DNA of 52,821 nucleotides, from contig NZ_BBJP01000028.1 of NCBI RefSeq assembly GCF_000739595.1, positions 1 through 52,821 on the forward strand, written 5' to 3'. Below are positions 1-8,887 of the stretch, piece after piece. The DNA is from Halorubrum halophilum (GTDB taxonomy: Archaea; Halobacteriota; Halobacteria; Halobacteriales; Haloferacaceae). The stretch's first letter is position 1. Each line of letters opens with the position of its first letter. The notes below the pieces were generated by a model. It was given only the letters and a program-made list of their open reading frames with translations. It was not told the origin of the DNA and did not search any database. The position numbers and the translations under genes were made by a program.

Positions 1-10
1 GTATGGCGAT

Positions 11-448
11 TCAACACAGCCGTTCTTTCAGATTCGAACCTTTCGAGAGTCGGACGCGGTTGTTCTCAGGGTCGTGTTTGAACCCGTCTTCTTTGAACGT
101 GACCGTGGAACGTGGTCGAGTGTCTCCGCGCTTGCGGTAGCCGGGGGGATTCGCCCCACTGAACCTTTGTCGCAGATCGAACCATGACTGGAAAGCGTCA
201 GAAAGTTCTTCGATGACTTTCTGACTGGATTGTGCGTTCAAGTCTTTCCAGCACGGCTGATTCTTCATATACGATTTCAGCACACTACCGTTCGGAATCT
301 CGCCGGTTGCGTCCCAGATACGGTCGGCTGTCCATCGTGCGACGTTCCAAATTTTCGAGGCGGAGTCTCCGAGCGAATCAAGGCCATCGCAGACCTGTTG
401 GTGGTTCTTGATGGAACCAACGTAGGTGCGTGTGGCCTTAATCGCCAT
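11..448 (-). pseudogene. tnpB: tnpB, N-terminal fragment (145 aa, truncated)
   Basis: The 145 aa are nearly identical to the start of the copy at 52071 and correspond to the N-terminal region of TnpB, the RNA-guided nuclease of IS200/IS605-type elements. The frame ends with the residues KERLC and a stop, where the other copy continues into the RuvC part (GIDLGI motif). The fragment therefore lacks the catalytic domain and should be inactive as a nuclease. The start is the ATG overlapping the palindrome at 448-462, as in the other copy. Confidence 0.8.
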
Positions 449-462
449 ACATAGCCTATGTA
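448..462. promoter_or_regulatory. Palindrome at the tnpB start, copy 1
   Basis: TACATAGCCTATGTA is a dyad with one central base and touches the tnpB start codon. Copy 2 has TACATAGTCTATGTA at 52057-52071 in the same place. It could be a core promoter plus operator for autoregulation, or a subterminal recognition structure. Confidence 0.45.
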
Positions 463-702
463 GATAATCCTACTTAACGGTGTGGATGAGCGTGGAATAT
501 CCAGCCTGTAATGGGTGAGAGACTGTGTCACCGTTGTCGGATTCACTCCTGGCGTAAACGCCGGGATTCTCTCCTCGTAGAAAGATAGCCCGTTCGACTG
601 CACCGAGACGCCGCCTTTCCGGCGTCACGGACGCGACCGACAAACCGGCTGCGACCGGTTCACTTTCGGAACATCGACGTATCCGGCCACATACGCTCAC
701 CC

Positions 703-957
703 ATGACTGACACCGACTCCGACGACGCCGAGCCCGAGAGCATCGCCGATCGCCTCCGAACGCACGTGAGCGAGAACCGGGGCGGGATGCTCTCCGACTT
801 CGTGTTCGCGGTCGTGTGGGTGACCGGCGTCTCCCTGCTGTACGACTTTGCGTTCTCGAACACCCCGCAGTGGGTGCTGTACATGTTTATGCTCGCGGGA
901 ATTCCCGCGTACTTCGGATTCTTCATCTCGCTGAAGATGGCAAAGTCCGGGCGATGA
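703..957 (+). CDS. Small integral membrane protein, two TM segments
   Basis: This is an 84-aa protein with an acidic, soluble N-terminus (about residues 1-28). Two hydrophobic segments follow, about 32-50 (FVFAVVWVTGVSLLYDFAF) and 57-77 (WVLYMFMLAGIPAYFGFFI), and then a short basic tail, KMAKSGR. The layout suggests a hairpin in the cytoplasmic membrane. It resembles conserved haloarchaeal proteins of unknown function. It has no close partner: the next gene starts 160 bases away. I infer no function beyond membrane location. Confidence 0.75.
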   Translation: MTDTDSDDAEPESIADRLRTHVSENRGGMLSDFVFAVVWVTGVSLLYDFAFSNTPQWVLYMFMLAGIPAYFGFFISLKMAKSGR

Positions 958-1116
958 ACGTTCGCGGCGGACGCGGGCGTGTCTGCGGCCGCTCGCTGTC
1001 TTCGATCGACCGTTAAATCCGACTGAGTCGAGAGTTCAGACGATGAGACCGCGATACACGCCCGATGCTGAGAGCACGCAACACTTATCATCCAGTCGGG
1101 AGTGGATCGAGACGCG

Positions 1117-1311
1117 ATGGCGAAAGGCAAGGTCGACTTCTTCAACGACACTGGCGGTTACGGATTCATCGAGACTGACGACGCTGACGAGGACGTGTTC
1201 TTCCACATGGAAGACGTCGGCGGCCCGGACCTCGAAGAGGGACAGGAGGTAGAGTTCGAGATCGAGGAGGCGGACAAGGGTCCGCGCGCGACGAACCTCA
1301 CTCGGCTGTAG
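1117..1311 (+). CDS. cspA: Cold-shock domain protein
   Basis: The 64-aa single-domain protein begins MAKGKVDFFND and has the two nucleic-acid-binding motifs of the cold-shock fold: GGYGFIE (RNP1-like) and DVFFHMED (RNP2-like). Length and motif spacing match haloarchaeal CspA-type proteins, which bind single-stranded RNA or DNA. I chose the ATG at 1117 over the one 15 bases upstream because family members start with this lysine-rich strand. Acidic residues fill the loops, as is usual for halophiles. It appears monocistronic. Confidence 0.93.
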   Translation: MAKGKVDFFNDTGGYGFIETDDADEDVFFHMEDVGGPDLEEGQEVEFEIEEADKGPRATNLTRL

Positions 1312-1429
1312 CTCGCTCGGCAGCATCCGCTACCGACGAACTCGGACAGCTCTCAAAACGCGTCTCGCGTATATGACACGCTCCAGCGGCGGCGCCGGGA
1401 TTTTGGTCGCCGAGGGCGGTGGTTCCCAC

Positions 1430-1984
1430 ATGGACGGAGACGGCCTCGACGCTTCCGACCTCGACGCGTTCGTCGCCGAGCATCTCGATCGCTACGCGGA
1501 GACGCAGGGCGTCCTGCCCGAGGTGTTGGAGTCCGTCGGGGAGACGTACCGATCGCAGGGGTATCTGACCCGAGATCAGCTGTACGAGATCGCCTACGAG
1601 TCGTCGACGCGAAGCGCCTACCACGTCGAGACGAATCCCGAAGCCCGCTGTCGAGAGGTGACCCGCAACGCCCGCGAAGTCGACGGCGACTTCTCGTCGA
1701 TCCATCTGATCACCGGCCTCTCCGGGTTCAAGGCGCCGACCGCGTCGTGCGTGCTGGCCGCGTTCGACGGAGACCGTCACGCCGTCGTCGACACCCGCGT
1801 CTGGGCGTCGCTGGAGCGGTTGGGCTACCTCGACGGACGGAAAGAGGGCTTCGACGCCGCGGACTACGTGACGATGATCGAACCGATCCGGGAGATCGCC
1901 GACGAGACCGGTCACCGGGCGGTCGACGTGGGCTACGCGCTGTTCGCTCACGACGATCACGTTCGGGAAGGGACGTTACACTAG
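1430..1984 (+). CDS. HhH-GPD-like protein (DNA glycosylase fold), probably without the lyase lysine
   Basis: The frame is open from 1373, but the ATG at 1430 (MDGDGLDASDLDAF, 184 aa) is the more likely start. The central stretch LSGFKAPTASCVLAAF, then AVVDTRVWASL, matches the helix-hairpin-helix and catalytic-Asp region of endonuclease III/MutY-type glycosylases (LPGVGRKTA...VDTH). The Asp is kept (VVDTR). The hairpin is unusual, and the position of the lyase Lys appears to be Pro. No iron-sulfur Cys cluster follows. It may be a monofunctional glycosylase or a non-catalytic relative. The family call rests on motif reading only. Confidence 0.5.
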   Translation: MDGDGLDASDLDAFVAEHLDRYAETQGVLPEVLESVGETYRSQGYLTRDQLYEIAYESSTRSAYHVETNPEARCREVTRNAREVDGDFSSIHLITGLSGFKAPTASCVLAAFDGDRHAVVDTRVWASLERLGYLDGRKEGFDAADYVTMIEPIREIADETGHRAVDVGYALFAHDDHVREGTLH

Positions 1985-2033
1985 CGCGCTTCTTTCACCG
2001 TTTATAAGTAGACGAGGAGCGCCTGCCGACGCC

Positions 2034-3011
2034 TTAAAAAGGGAACTCCACGCCGGTCGCCTCGGTCGAGTACTCCCAGAGCCGGCTCGCGTCCTCGGAG
2101 TTGTAGGAGGCGTCGTTCGACCGACCGATCGTCGGGTGTCCGCGCATGTTCATCAGTCCGCCGGGCTCGACGTAGGCGCCGCCGTCGACGTCGGCGGTGG
2201 CGGCGTACAGCATCGGAAGCGCGCCGGTGGCGGCGTCCTGTCCGAGCACCGCGTTCGCGAGCCGCATCCCGACCTTCATCAGGGGATTTCCGCTCTCCGC
2301 GGCGGTGCGGAGCTGGAGGTTGGTGTCGGCGTATCCCGGGTGGCAGGCGACGCTACGAATATCGATCGGCGCGTCGCCCTCGCGGTTCGCGGCGTCGATC
2401 CGGCGCTGGAGTTCGTAGGCGAAGAGGAGGTTCGCGAGCTTGCTCCGGCCGTACGCCTTCCACTTGCCGTACGACTCCTCCCAGTTGAGGTCCGAGAAGT
2501 CCATCTCGCCGCTCTCGTGGGCGCCCGACGACTGCGTGACGATTCGGGCCTCTCCGTCGACTCCCTCGGCGTCTCTTAAAAGGGAGAACAGGCGCCCGGT
2601 GAGCGCGAAGTGCCCGAGATGGTTGACGCCGAACTGCGTCTCGAAGCCGTCCTCGGTCTCGCTCCGGGGGATTGCCATCACCCCCGCGTTGTTACAGAGG
2701 ACGTCGACCGCGTCGTAGTCGTCGGCGAGGCCGTCGGCGAACCCCGTTACCGAGTCGAGGGAAGCGAGGTCGCACTCGCGCACGTCGAGGTCGCCGTCGG
2801 AGTCGCTGTCGCCGTTACCGCCGCCGGCCTCGGCCCGGATCTTGTCGGCCGCGTCCTCGCCGCGCTCGACGCTCCGGCACGCCATCACGACGGTGGCGCC
2901 TTTCGCGGCGAACGCGCGCGTCCCCTCGTAGCCGAGCCCGCTGTTCGCGCCGGTGACGACGGCCGTCTTCCCGTCTAATCGCGGCATCTCTTCGGCGGTC
3001 CATCCTGACAT
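2034..3011 (-). CDS. Short-chain dehydrogenase/reductase (retinol dehydrogenase-like)
   Basis: This is a 325-aa NAD(P)-dependent oxidoreductase of the classical SDR fold. It has TGANSGLG for cofactor binding, CNNAGVM, the catalytic Ser region VTQSSGAH and the active-site YGRSK. The layout fits the group annotated as oxidoreductase or retinol dehydrogenase-like; the substrate cannot be told. The frame extends upstream to 3131, but MSGWTAEEMPRLDGKTAVV at 3011 is the natural start just before the Rossmann fold. It is divergent from top6B with about 170 bases between them. Confidence 0.88.
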   Translation of the reverse strand: MSGWTAEEMPRLDGKTAVVTGANSGLGYEGTRAFAAKGATVVMACRSVERGEDAADKIRAEAGGGNGDSDSDGDLDVRECDLASLDSVTGFADGLADDYDAVDVLCNNAGVMAIPRSETEDGFETQFGVNHLGHFALTGRLFSLLRDAEGVDGEARIVTQSSGAHESGEMDFSDLNWEESYGKWKAYGRSKLANLLFAYELQRRIDAANREGDAPIDIRSVACHPGYADTNLQLRTAAESGNPLMKVGMRLANAVLGQDAATGALPMLYAATADVDGGAYVEPGGLMNMRGHPTIGRSNDASYNSEDASRLWEYSTEATGVEFPF

Positions 3012-3181
3012 GGGCGAACGGAGGGGCGTCACGGGGAGAAAGCTGTCGGCGGGATCGGCTGTCGCCTTTCCGTGCGACACGTTCTCGATCAGGGCGACGA
3101 GACGGCGTCTGACGCCGATATCCACTTTCACCGCGCCGGCGGTGCGTTTTTAGGTGCCTCGGTGAAAGGGGAGGGTACCGA

Positions 3182-5641
3182 ATGACGTCCTTCCAGTCGA
3201 CGATCGGCGACGAGGAGGGGATCGCGGAGGAGCTGGCCGAGGGCCAGCGCGAGATCTCCATCGCCGAGTTCTTCGAGAAGAATAAACACATGCTCGGGTT
3301 CGACTCGGGCGCCCGCGGGCTCGTCACCGCCGTCAAAGAGGCGGTCGACAACGCCCTCGACGCGACCGAGGAGGCCGGTTACCTCCCCGACATCTACATC
3401 GAGATCGAGGAGGTGGGCGACTACTACCGGCTCGTCATCGAGGACAACGGGCCGGGCATCACGAAAGAACAGCTCCCGAAAGTGTTCGGGAAGCTCCTGT
3501 ATGGTAGTCGTTTTCACGCCAGAGAACAGTCTCGCGGCCAGCAGGGGATCGGCATCTCGGCGGCCGTGCTGTACTCGCAGCTGACCTCCGGCCAGCCCGC
3601 GAAGATCACCTCGCGCCCGAAGGGGCAGTCGCGGGCGCAGTACTTCGAGCTGATCATCGACACGGACACGAACGAGCCGGAGATTCAGGCCGACGAGGAG
3701 ACGACGTGGGACCGCCCCCACGGCACCCGGATCGAGCTGGAGATGGAGGCGAACATGCGCGCCCGCCAGCAGCTCCACGACTACGTGAAACACACCGCGG
3801 TCGTCAACCCCCACGCCCGCCTTGAGCTTCGTGAGCCGGGGCTCGACGAACCGCTGAAGTTCGAGCGCGCGACCGACGAGCTGCCGGCGGAGACGAAGGA
3901 GATCCGCCCACACCCCCACGGCGTCGAGCTGGGCGCGCTGATAAAGATGCTGGAGGCGACCGAGTCGTACTCGGTCTCCGGGTTCCTTCAGGAGGAGTTC
4001 ACGCGGGTCGGCAAGAAGACCGCGGACAGCGTGATCGACAACTTCCGCGACGTGTACTACGGCCGCGAGCTGGCGTGGTCGCCCCCGCGGGCCCACGACG
4101 ACCGCGACGTCGCCGGCGCGGTCGCGGACGCGGTCGCCAACAAGGGCGCGGAAGCGACGACCGCCTTCGCCGAGGGGGTCGCAGAGACGGTGGCGAACAA
4201 CGACCGAATCTCCCGGTCCGAGCTCGCGGCGATCGTCGACAACGTCGCGGAGACGGTCGAGGGCGACACGGGCAAGACGTTCGGCGGGACCGTCCGCGAG
4301 AACGCGGTCGACGCCGCGTGGGGGGCGATCACCGGGGTCGGCGGCGACGAGGCCGCCGACTCTGACGAGAGCGACGACGACTCCGAGAGTGCCGAGGAGT
4401 CTCCGCTCGTCTCCGACGCCTACGCCTTAGTCGACGACGCCACCTCGACCCGGAAGGACGACGCCGCGGTGCGGGCGATGGCCGAGGCGCTCACGCGACG
4501 GTTCGAAAACCTCGACGGCGACGCGTTCCGGATCACCCTGGACGACTTGGAGCGCCTCGTCGCCGACGCGGCCTCGTTCGTCGCCGAGCAGCGCGACGCG
4601 ACGTTCGGCGAGACGGCCCGCGAGAACGTCGTCGAGGCGTTCTGGTCGCGGGCGCGCACGGTCCCGGACGACCCGCCGAAAGTGAAGGCGATCGCGGGGA
4701 GCCGCGACGCCGCCGCCGACCTGCTCGACGCGATGCGGACGACCGACATCCTCGCGCCGCCGACCGACTGCCTCGCGCCGATCACGGCCGAACTGGTCGA
4801 GGCCGGGCTCCGCAAGGAGTACGACGCCGACTTCTACGCGGCGGCGTCCCGCGACGCCGAGGTCCACGGCGGCGACCCGTTCATCGTCGAGGCCGGCATC
4901 GCCTACGGCGGCGAGATCCCGGCGGAGGGATCCGTCGAACTCCTCCGGTTCGCGAACCGCGTCCCGCTCGTCTATCAGCGCGGCGCCTGCGCGACGACGG
5001 ACGTGATCAAGAACATCGGCTGGCGCAACTACGGGCTCGACCAGCCCGGCGGGTCCGGGCTCCCCAACGGCCCGGCCGTCATCAGCATCCACGTCGCCTC
5101 CACGAACGTCCCGTTCACCAGCGAGTCGAAGGACGCGCTCGCGAACGTCCCCGCGATCGAAGACGAGATCGAACTGGCGGTCCGCGAGGCGGCCCGCGAG
5201 CTGAAGTCGTTCCTGAACAAGCGGCGCTCGATGCAGCAGCGCCGAGAGAAACAGGACGTGCTGGGTCGCATCCTCCCGGAGATGGCCGACAAGGTCTCGG
5301 AGGTTACAGGCCGATCGCGCCCCGACATCGACGGGGCGCTCGCGCGGATCATGAACAACGTCAGCGTCGAGCGCGAGGTGAACGGCGAGACGGTGACGCT
5401 CGTCGTCGAGAACCACTCGGACGTGAACGAGGAGCTGGAGATCACGGACATCGTCTCGACGGAGCCGACCGATCTGTCGGACGGGACGGTGGTCGACATG
5501 GACGGCGAGTGGTTCGTCCAGTGGAAACCCGAGGTGCCCTCGGGCGACGAGCGGGAACTGACGTACGCGATCGACGGCGACGCCGACTTCGAGGTCAGCG
5601 TCGGCGGCGTCGAAACGGAGAAACTCACGGTGAATGCCTAA
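3182..5641 (+). CDS. top6B: DNA topoisomerase VI subunit B
   Basis: This 819-aa subunit is the ATPase of the type IIB topoisomerase that relaxes and decatenates DNA with subunit A. The GHKL ATPase motifs are clear: [16 protein letters not shown] and the glycine-rich lid [10 protein letters not shown]. The transducer domain includes [20 protein letters not shown] and the switch-lysine region FTSESKDA. The C-terminus is an Ig-like beta domain. It is longer than non-halophilic versions because of an acidic, Ala-rich middle region, about residues 300-490, which contains two copies of a motif (TFGGTVREN near 366, TFGETAREN near 474). The stop overlaps the start of top6A (TAATG). Confidence 0.97.
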   Translation: MTSFQSTIGDEEGIAEELAEGQREISIAEFFEKNKHMLGFDSGARGLVTAVKEAVDNALDATEEAGYLPDIYIEIEEVGDYYRLVIEDNGPGITKEQLPKVFGKLLYGSRFHAREQSRGQQGIGISAAVLYSQLTSGQPAKITSRPKGQSRAQYFELIIDTDTNEPEIQADEETTWDRPHGTRIELEMEANMRARQQLHDYVKHTAVVNPHARLELREPGLDEPLKFERATDELPAETKEIRPHPHGVELGALIKMLEATESYSVSGFLQEEFTRVGKKTADSVIDNFRDVYYGRELAWSPPRAHDDRDVAGAVADAVANKGAEATTAFAEGVAETVANNDRISRSELAAIVDNVAETVEGDTGKTFGGTVRENAVDAAWGAITGVGGDEAADSDESDDDSESAEESPLVSDAYALVDDATSTRKDDAAVRAMAEALTRRFENLDGDAFRITLDDLERLVADAASFVAEQRDATFGETARENVVEAFWSRARTVPDDPPKVKAIAGSRDAAADLLDAMRTTDILAPPTDCLAPITAELVEAGLRKEYDADFYAAASRDAEVHGGDPFIVEAGIAYGGEIPAEGSVELLRFANRVPLVYQRGACATTDVIKNIGWRNYGLDQPGGSGLPNGPAVISIHVASTNVPFTSESKDALANVPAIEDEIELAVREAARELKSFLNKRRSMQQRREKQDVLGRILPEMADKVSEVTGRSRPDIDGALARIMNNVSVEREVNGETVTLVVENHSDVNEELEITDIVSTEPTDLSDGTVVDMDGEWFVQWKPEVPSGDERELTYAIDGDADFEVSVGGVETEKLTVNA

Positions 5642-6726
5642 TGACGACAGAAAGCGACGCTCGAGACGAGCTGATCGACTTGGCCGCGGACTTCTACGAC
5701 CAGTTCGCCGCCGGGGACATCCCGGAGATGACGCTCCCGACGCGGACGAAGAGCAACATCGAGTACGACACCGAAAGCGGCGTCTGGACCTACGGCGACC
5801 GTACCTCGACGCGCAGCGCCAACTCGGTGCGGGGCGCGCGCAAGCTGCTGAAGGCGGCGTACACGATCGAGTTCCTCGCGGACCAGCTCGACGAGGACCG
5901 CTCGTCGACACTGCGTGAGCTGTACTACCTCTCCGAGTCGTGGGACAACGACGAGGCGCAGTTCTCCTCGCAGGACGAGTCGAACGATCTCGTGGAGGAC
6001 TTGGAGATCGTCACGGGCGTCACCCGCGAGGACTTCCACATGCGCCCGGAGGAGTCGGGCGCGACCCTGATGGGACCGCTCCTCATCCGCGAGCAGACCC
6101 GCCGCGGAGAGCGCGAGATCCACTGTCAGGAGGACGTGGGCGCCGGCGGCTACCAGATCCCGAACAACCCGGACATGATCGACTTTCTCGACGACGACAT
6201 CGACTTCGCGCTCGCCGTCGAGACCGGCGGGATGCGCGACCGGCTCGTCGAGAACGGGTTCGACGAGGAGTACAACTGCCTCGTCATCCACCTCAAGGGT
6301 CAGCCCGCCCGAGCGACCCGTCGGATCACGAAGCGCGTCCACGACGAACTGGACGTTCCCATCGCCGTCTTCGCCGACGGCGACCCGTGGTCCTACCGGA
6401 TCTACGGCTCCGTGGCGTACGGCTCGATCAAGTCCGCCCACCTCTCGAAGTACCTCGCGACCCCGCAGGCGGAGTTCGTCGGGATCCAGCCGGAGGACAT
6501 CGTCGAGTACGACCTTCCGGCCGACCCGCTCTCCGACTCGGACGTGAACGCCCTCGAATCGGAGCTGGACGACCCGCGGTTCCAGACCGACTACTGGGAG
6601 GAGCAGATCGAACTCCAGCTCGACATCGGGAAGAAGTCCGAACAGCAGTCGCTCGCAAGCCGCGGGCTCGACTTCGTCACCGACACGTACCTCCCCGAGC
6701 GGCTCGACGCGATGGGCGTGATCTGA
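5641..6726 (+). CDS. top6A: DNA topoisomerase VI subunit A
   Basis: The 361-aa DNA-cleaving subunit is homologous to Spo11. The catalytic tyrosine lies in [11 protein letters not shown] (Tyr95/Tyr96; by Spo11 alignment the second). The Toprim domain shows its acidic residues in AVETGGMRD and FADGDPWSY. The C-terminal region ([23 protein letters not shown]) is typical of the family. The ATG at 5641 shares a base with the top6B stop, so the two are translationally coupled. A longer frame begins upstream inside top6B and is not needed. gyrB-gyrA, which I recall sitting beside top6 in some haloarchaea, is absent here. Confidence 0.97.
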   Translation: MTTESDARDELIDLAADFYDQFAAGDIPEMTLPTRTKSNIEYDTESGVWTYGDRTSTRSANSVRGARKLLKAAYTIEFLADQLDEDRSSTLRELYYLSESWDNDEAQFSSQDESNDLVEDLEIVTGVTREDFHMRPEESGATLMGPLLIREQTRRGEREIHCQEDVGAGGYQIPNNPDMIDFLDDDIDFALAVETGGMRDRLVENGFDEEYNCLVIHLKGQPARATRRITKRVHDELDVPIAVFADGDPWSYRIYGSVAYGSIKSAHLSKYLATPQAEFVGIQPEDIVEYDLPADPLSDSDVNALESELDDPRFQTDYWEEQIELQLDIGKKSEQQSLASRGLDFVTDTYLPERLDAMGVI

Positions 6727-6732
6727 ACTTCG

Positions 6733-6969
6733 CTACTCGTCCTCGTACACGAGTTCGTTGATCTCGCGGCGCTCGCCGTCGGAGTCGTCGTTTGCGTACT
6801 TATAAGTGACGCCCTCTTCTTCGTCCGCAGTCGCGTTGTGCGAGCCGTCACAGAGCGGCTTCGAGTCGGAGAGACCGCACTGACAGACGTAGATCATGTC
6901 GTCGTCGCCCATGTCGGACTCGTCGAGCTTTGCCGGTCCGCGCTCCTCGTGCGTGACTTCGCGTGCCAT
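6733..6969 (-). CDS. CDGSH iron-sulfur domain protein
   Basis: This 78-aa protein carries one complete CDGSH motif, CQCGLSDSKPLCDGSH, with the three Cys and one His that bind a [2Fe-2S] cluster in the mitoNEET-type family. Short single-motif versions are common in archaea, with redox or cluster-transfer roles inferred. It is convergent with top6A; the two ends are only six bases apart. The start lies 110 bases from the divergent msrB, another redox gene. That closeness is suggestive only. Confidence 0.92.
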   Translation of the reverse strand: MAREVTHEERGPAKLDESDMGDDDMIYVCQCGLSDSKPLCDGSHNATADEEEGVTYKYANDDSDGERREINELVYEDE

Positions 6970-7079
6970 GGTCGTCGATGGGGAGCCACCCGAATACGGC
7001 TTGTGGGCGCAGAGCGGGAACGGGCGGCTCTCGTTACGACCGCCGCAACCGCCTTGAGCGTGGGGGCCGTATCGGTGGT

Positions 7080-7511
7080 ATGAGCAAACCCGACGAGTCC
7101 GACGGCGTCGACGCCGAGGCGTCGACCTCAGACCTGACCGACGAGGAGTGGCGCGAACGGCTCTCCGAGGAGGAGTACCGCGTGCTCCGCGAGAGCGGCA
7201 CGGAGGCGAAGTTCTCCGGCGAGTACGTCGACCACCATCCCGACGACGGGGAGTACCGCTGTCGGGCCTGCGGGACGGTCCTCTTTGAGGCCGAAACGAA
7301 GTACGAGTCCGGCTGCGGTTGGCCCGCCTTCTACGCCGCCGAGGAGGAGTCCGTGACGACGACGGTGGACACCAGCCACGGGATGCGCCGCACCGAGGTC
7401 CGGTGTGCGAACTGCGACTCCCACTTGGGCCACGTGTTCGACGACGGCCCCGAGCCGACCGGGAAGCGGTTCTGTATCAACTCAGTCGCGATGGAGTACG
7501 ACGACGAATAA
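7080..7511 (+). CDS. msrB: Peptide-methionine (R)-S-oxide reductase
   Basis: MsrB reduces R-methionine sulfoxide in proteins. The 143-aa protein has the zinc-binding CxxC pairs (CRACG and CANCD), the SGCGWPAF substrate region and the catalytic Cys in RFCINSVAM near residue 132. An acidic N-terminal extension precedes the domain. The ATG at 7080 (MSKPDESDG) is preferred to a longer in-frame extension that reads into the upstream region. Structured element A follows directly downstream. Confidence 0.95.
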   Translation: MSKPDESDGVDAEASTSDLTDEEWRERLSEEEYRVLRESGTEAKFSGEYVDHHPDDGEYRCRACGTVLFEAETKYESGCGWPAFYAAEEESVTTTVDTSHGMRRTEVRCANCDSHLGHVFDDGPEPTGKRFCINSVAMEYDDE

Positions 7512-7552
7512 CTCGGTTCGCCGGACAAGACGGGAGAAGGCGTTTATAAACC

Positions 7553-8040
7553 GATTTCGGGCACCGCTATCTGAGATATGTAAGCGAACGACGACGCAAT
7601 GAAGACTTCCGAATCTCCAGCCGTTCCCTTATAAATCGTTGTCAGTAACTCGGCGGTGAGTTCTTCCAAAGCTCCAGTCGCTCATTTATAAACGGGTCCC
7701 GGTGGATCGGTGGTGGACACCTTCAAAGCCCCAGCCGCAAGGCGGGCGCACGCTCGCTGCGGTCCTCACTCGGTCGCTCACTTCGTTCGCTCCCTCGTTG
7801 TTGTCCTTACGTCGCCTGCGCCCGCCTTGCGGCTGCCCCTTTGATTCCCACCCGGCCCGCACAGCAACCGCACCTCACACCTCCCCAGCCTCGTCGGCCT
7901 CCCTCCGCTTCGCTTCGGTCGGCCGACTCCCTCGCGCGTGCTGGCTCGCGCCACCGCGTTGTCCTTTATAAGAAACCGTCGCCGCTGCTGGCGGGTATTT
8001 AAATACCACGTCGCTGCCGGCGATCTGATTCGCCAGCGTT
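7553..8040 (-). repeat. Structured intergenic element A (family A-D), reverse orientation
   Basis: This fills the gap between the convergent ends of msrB and the histidine kinase. On the minus strand it shares the body of copies B and D: GCGGTGGCGCGMGCC, a hairpin with arms GTCGGCC/GGCCGAC, GAGGCTGGGGAGGTGTGAGG, GGGTGGGAMTCAAA, and a long arm at 7817-7835 pairing perfectly with 7732-7750 (CAGCCGCAAGGCGGGCGCA, 19 bp). TATTTAAA and CTTATAAA boxes precede the body. After the long arm the GGGGCTTTGAAGG plus TTATAAA module occurs three times (degenerate). The terminal inverted repeat of B and D is not recognisable here. Confidence 0.7.
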
Positions 8041-8071
8041 AGCCATCGGTCGCTGTCGAGTCTGCTAATTA

Positions 8072-8824
8072 TCATCCCTCACAGAGCTGCAGTTGGACGA
8101 CGAACACGGCACCTTTCGGCTCGTTGTCCTCGATCCACACGTCGCCGCCGTAGATTTCCACGAGCGAGCGGACCAGATAGAGTCCGATCCCGGCGCCCGG
8201 GCTGTCGAGTCCCTTCTCGCCTTTCCCGAAAATCTCGTCGCGCTGATCCTCGGGGATCCCGGGTCCGTTGTCCGCGATCCGGACCTCGGCGACGCCGTCG
8301 GCCGCCTCGGCCGTCGCGGACACCGTCACCTTCGGCGGGGTCTCGTCGTTGTGCTGGACCGCGTTGCGCAGGATGTTCCGGAACACGGAGCTCAGCATCT
8401 CGTCGCCGACCACCTCCGCCTCGGGGAACGACCCCTCGACGGTGAAGACGGCCTCCGAGTAGGCGGAGCGGACCTCCTCGACCTGCTGTGAGAGGACCCG
8501 AGCGAGCGAGACGCGGTTCGGCTCGGCGTCGTCCCGGAGCATCACCTCCGCGAGGTCGCGGACCGTCGTGGTGAGCGCGACGGCGCTCTGGGTGTTCCGC
8601 TTTATCACCTCCAGGTACTCTCTCCCCTCCTCGTCGACGTGGTCGTCGAGGAGTTCGGCGTACGCGCCCACGAGCTGCAGGTCGTTGCGGATGTCGTGGC
8701 GCATCACCTGGTTCAGCAGTTGGAGGTCGTCGCGCTGGCGCTTGAGGCGCTCCTCGGGGTCCGCCTTCCCGCCCGCGTCGAAGGTCGCGCCGTCGACCCC
8801 CTCGGCGTCCGCGTGGTCGCTCAT
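8072..8824 (-). CDS. Sensor histidine kinase (HisKA-HATPase only)
   Basis: This is a 250-aa protein with the phosphoacceptor His in MRHDIRNDLQ (His43), followed by a dimerisation helix and an ATPase domain with the N-box (NILRNAVQHND), DNGPGIP and GAGIGLYLV. It has no transmembrane segment, PAS domain or receiver domain, so sensing must come from a partner or the short acidic N-terminus. Many haloarchaeal kinases carry PAS domains; this one is reduced. No response regulator is nearby. Structured element A follows its 3' end. Confidence 0.9.
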   Translation of the reverse strand: MSDHADAEGVDGATFDAGGKADPEERLKRQRDDLQLLNQVMRHDIRNDLQLVGAYAELLDDHVDEEGREYLEVIKRNTQSAVALTTTVRDLAEVMLRDDAEPNRVSLARVLSQQVEEVRSAYSEAVFTVEGSFPEAEVVGDEMLSSVFRNILRNAVQHNDETPPKVTVSATAEAADGVAEVRIADNGPGIPEDQRDEIFGKGEKGLDSPGAGIGLYLVRSLVEIYGGDVWIEDNEPKGAVFVVQLQLCEG

Positions 8825-8887
8825 GACGAGAATATACGCCCCCTCGTAGCTTTTACGTACCGGTCTCGACGCTCCGACCCTCTCCGC

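Larger units (their letters stand above)
1..588 (-). mobile_element. Left part of a tnpB-type (IS1341-like, IS200/IS605 superfamily) element, copy 1, broken
   Basis: From about 588 down to 22 the minus strand matches the element at 51931 onward: the same outer end, a GC hairpin at 548-565 (CCTGGCGTAAACGCCGGG), a palindrome at the gene start and the tnpB start. Homology stops abruptly near position 22. The remaining bases, read on the minus strand, are GGCTGTGTTGAATCGCC, which resemble the ends of other haloarchaeal insertion sequences from memory. A second element may therefore have interrupted this one just outside the window. No tnpA is visible. Confidence 0.75.
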
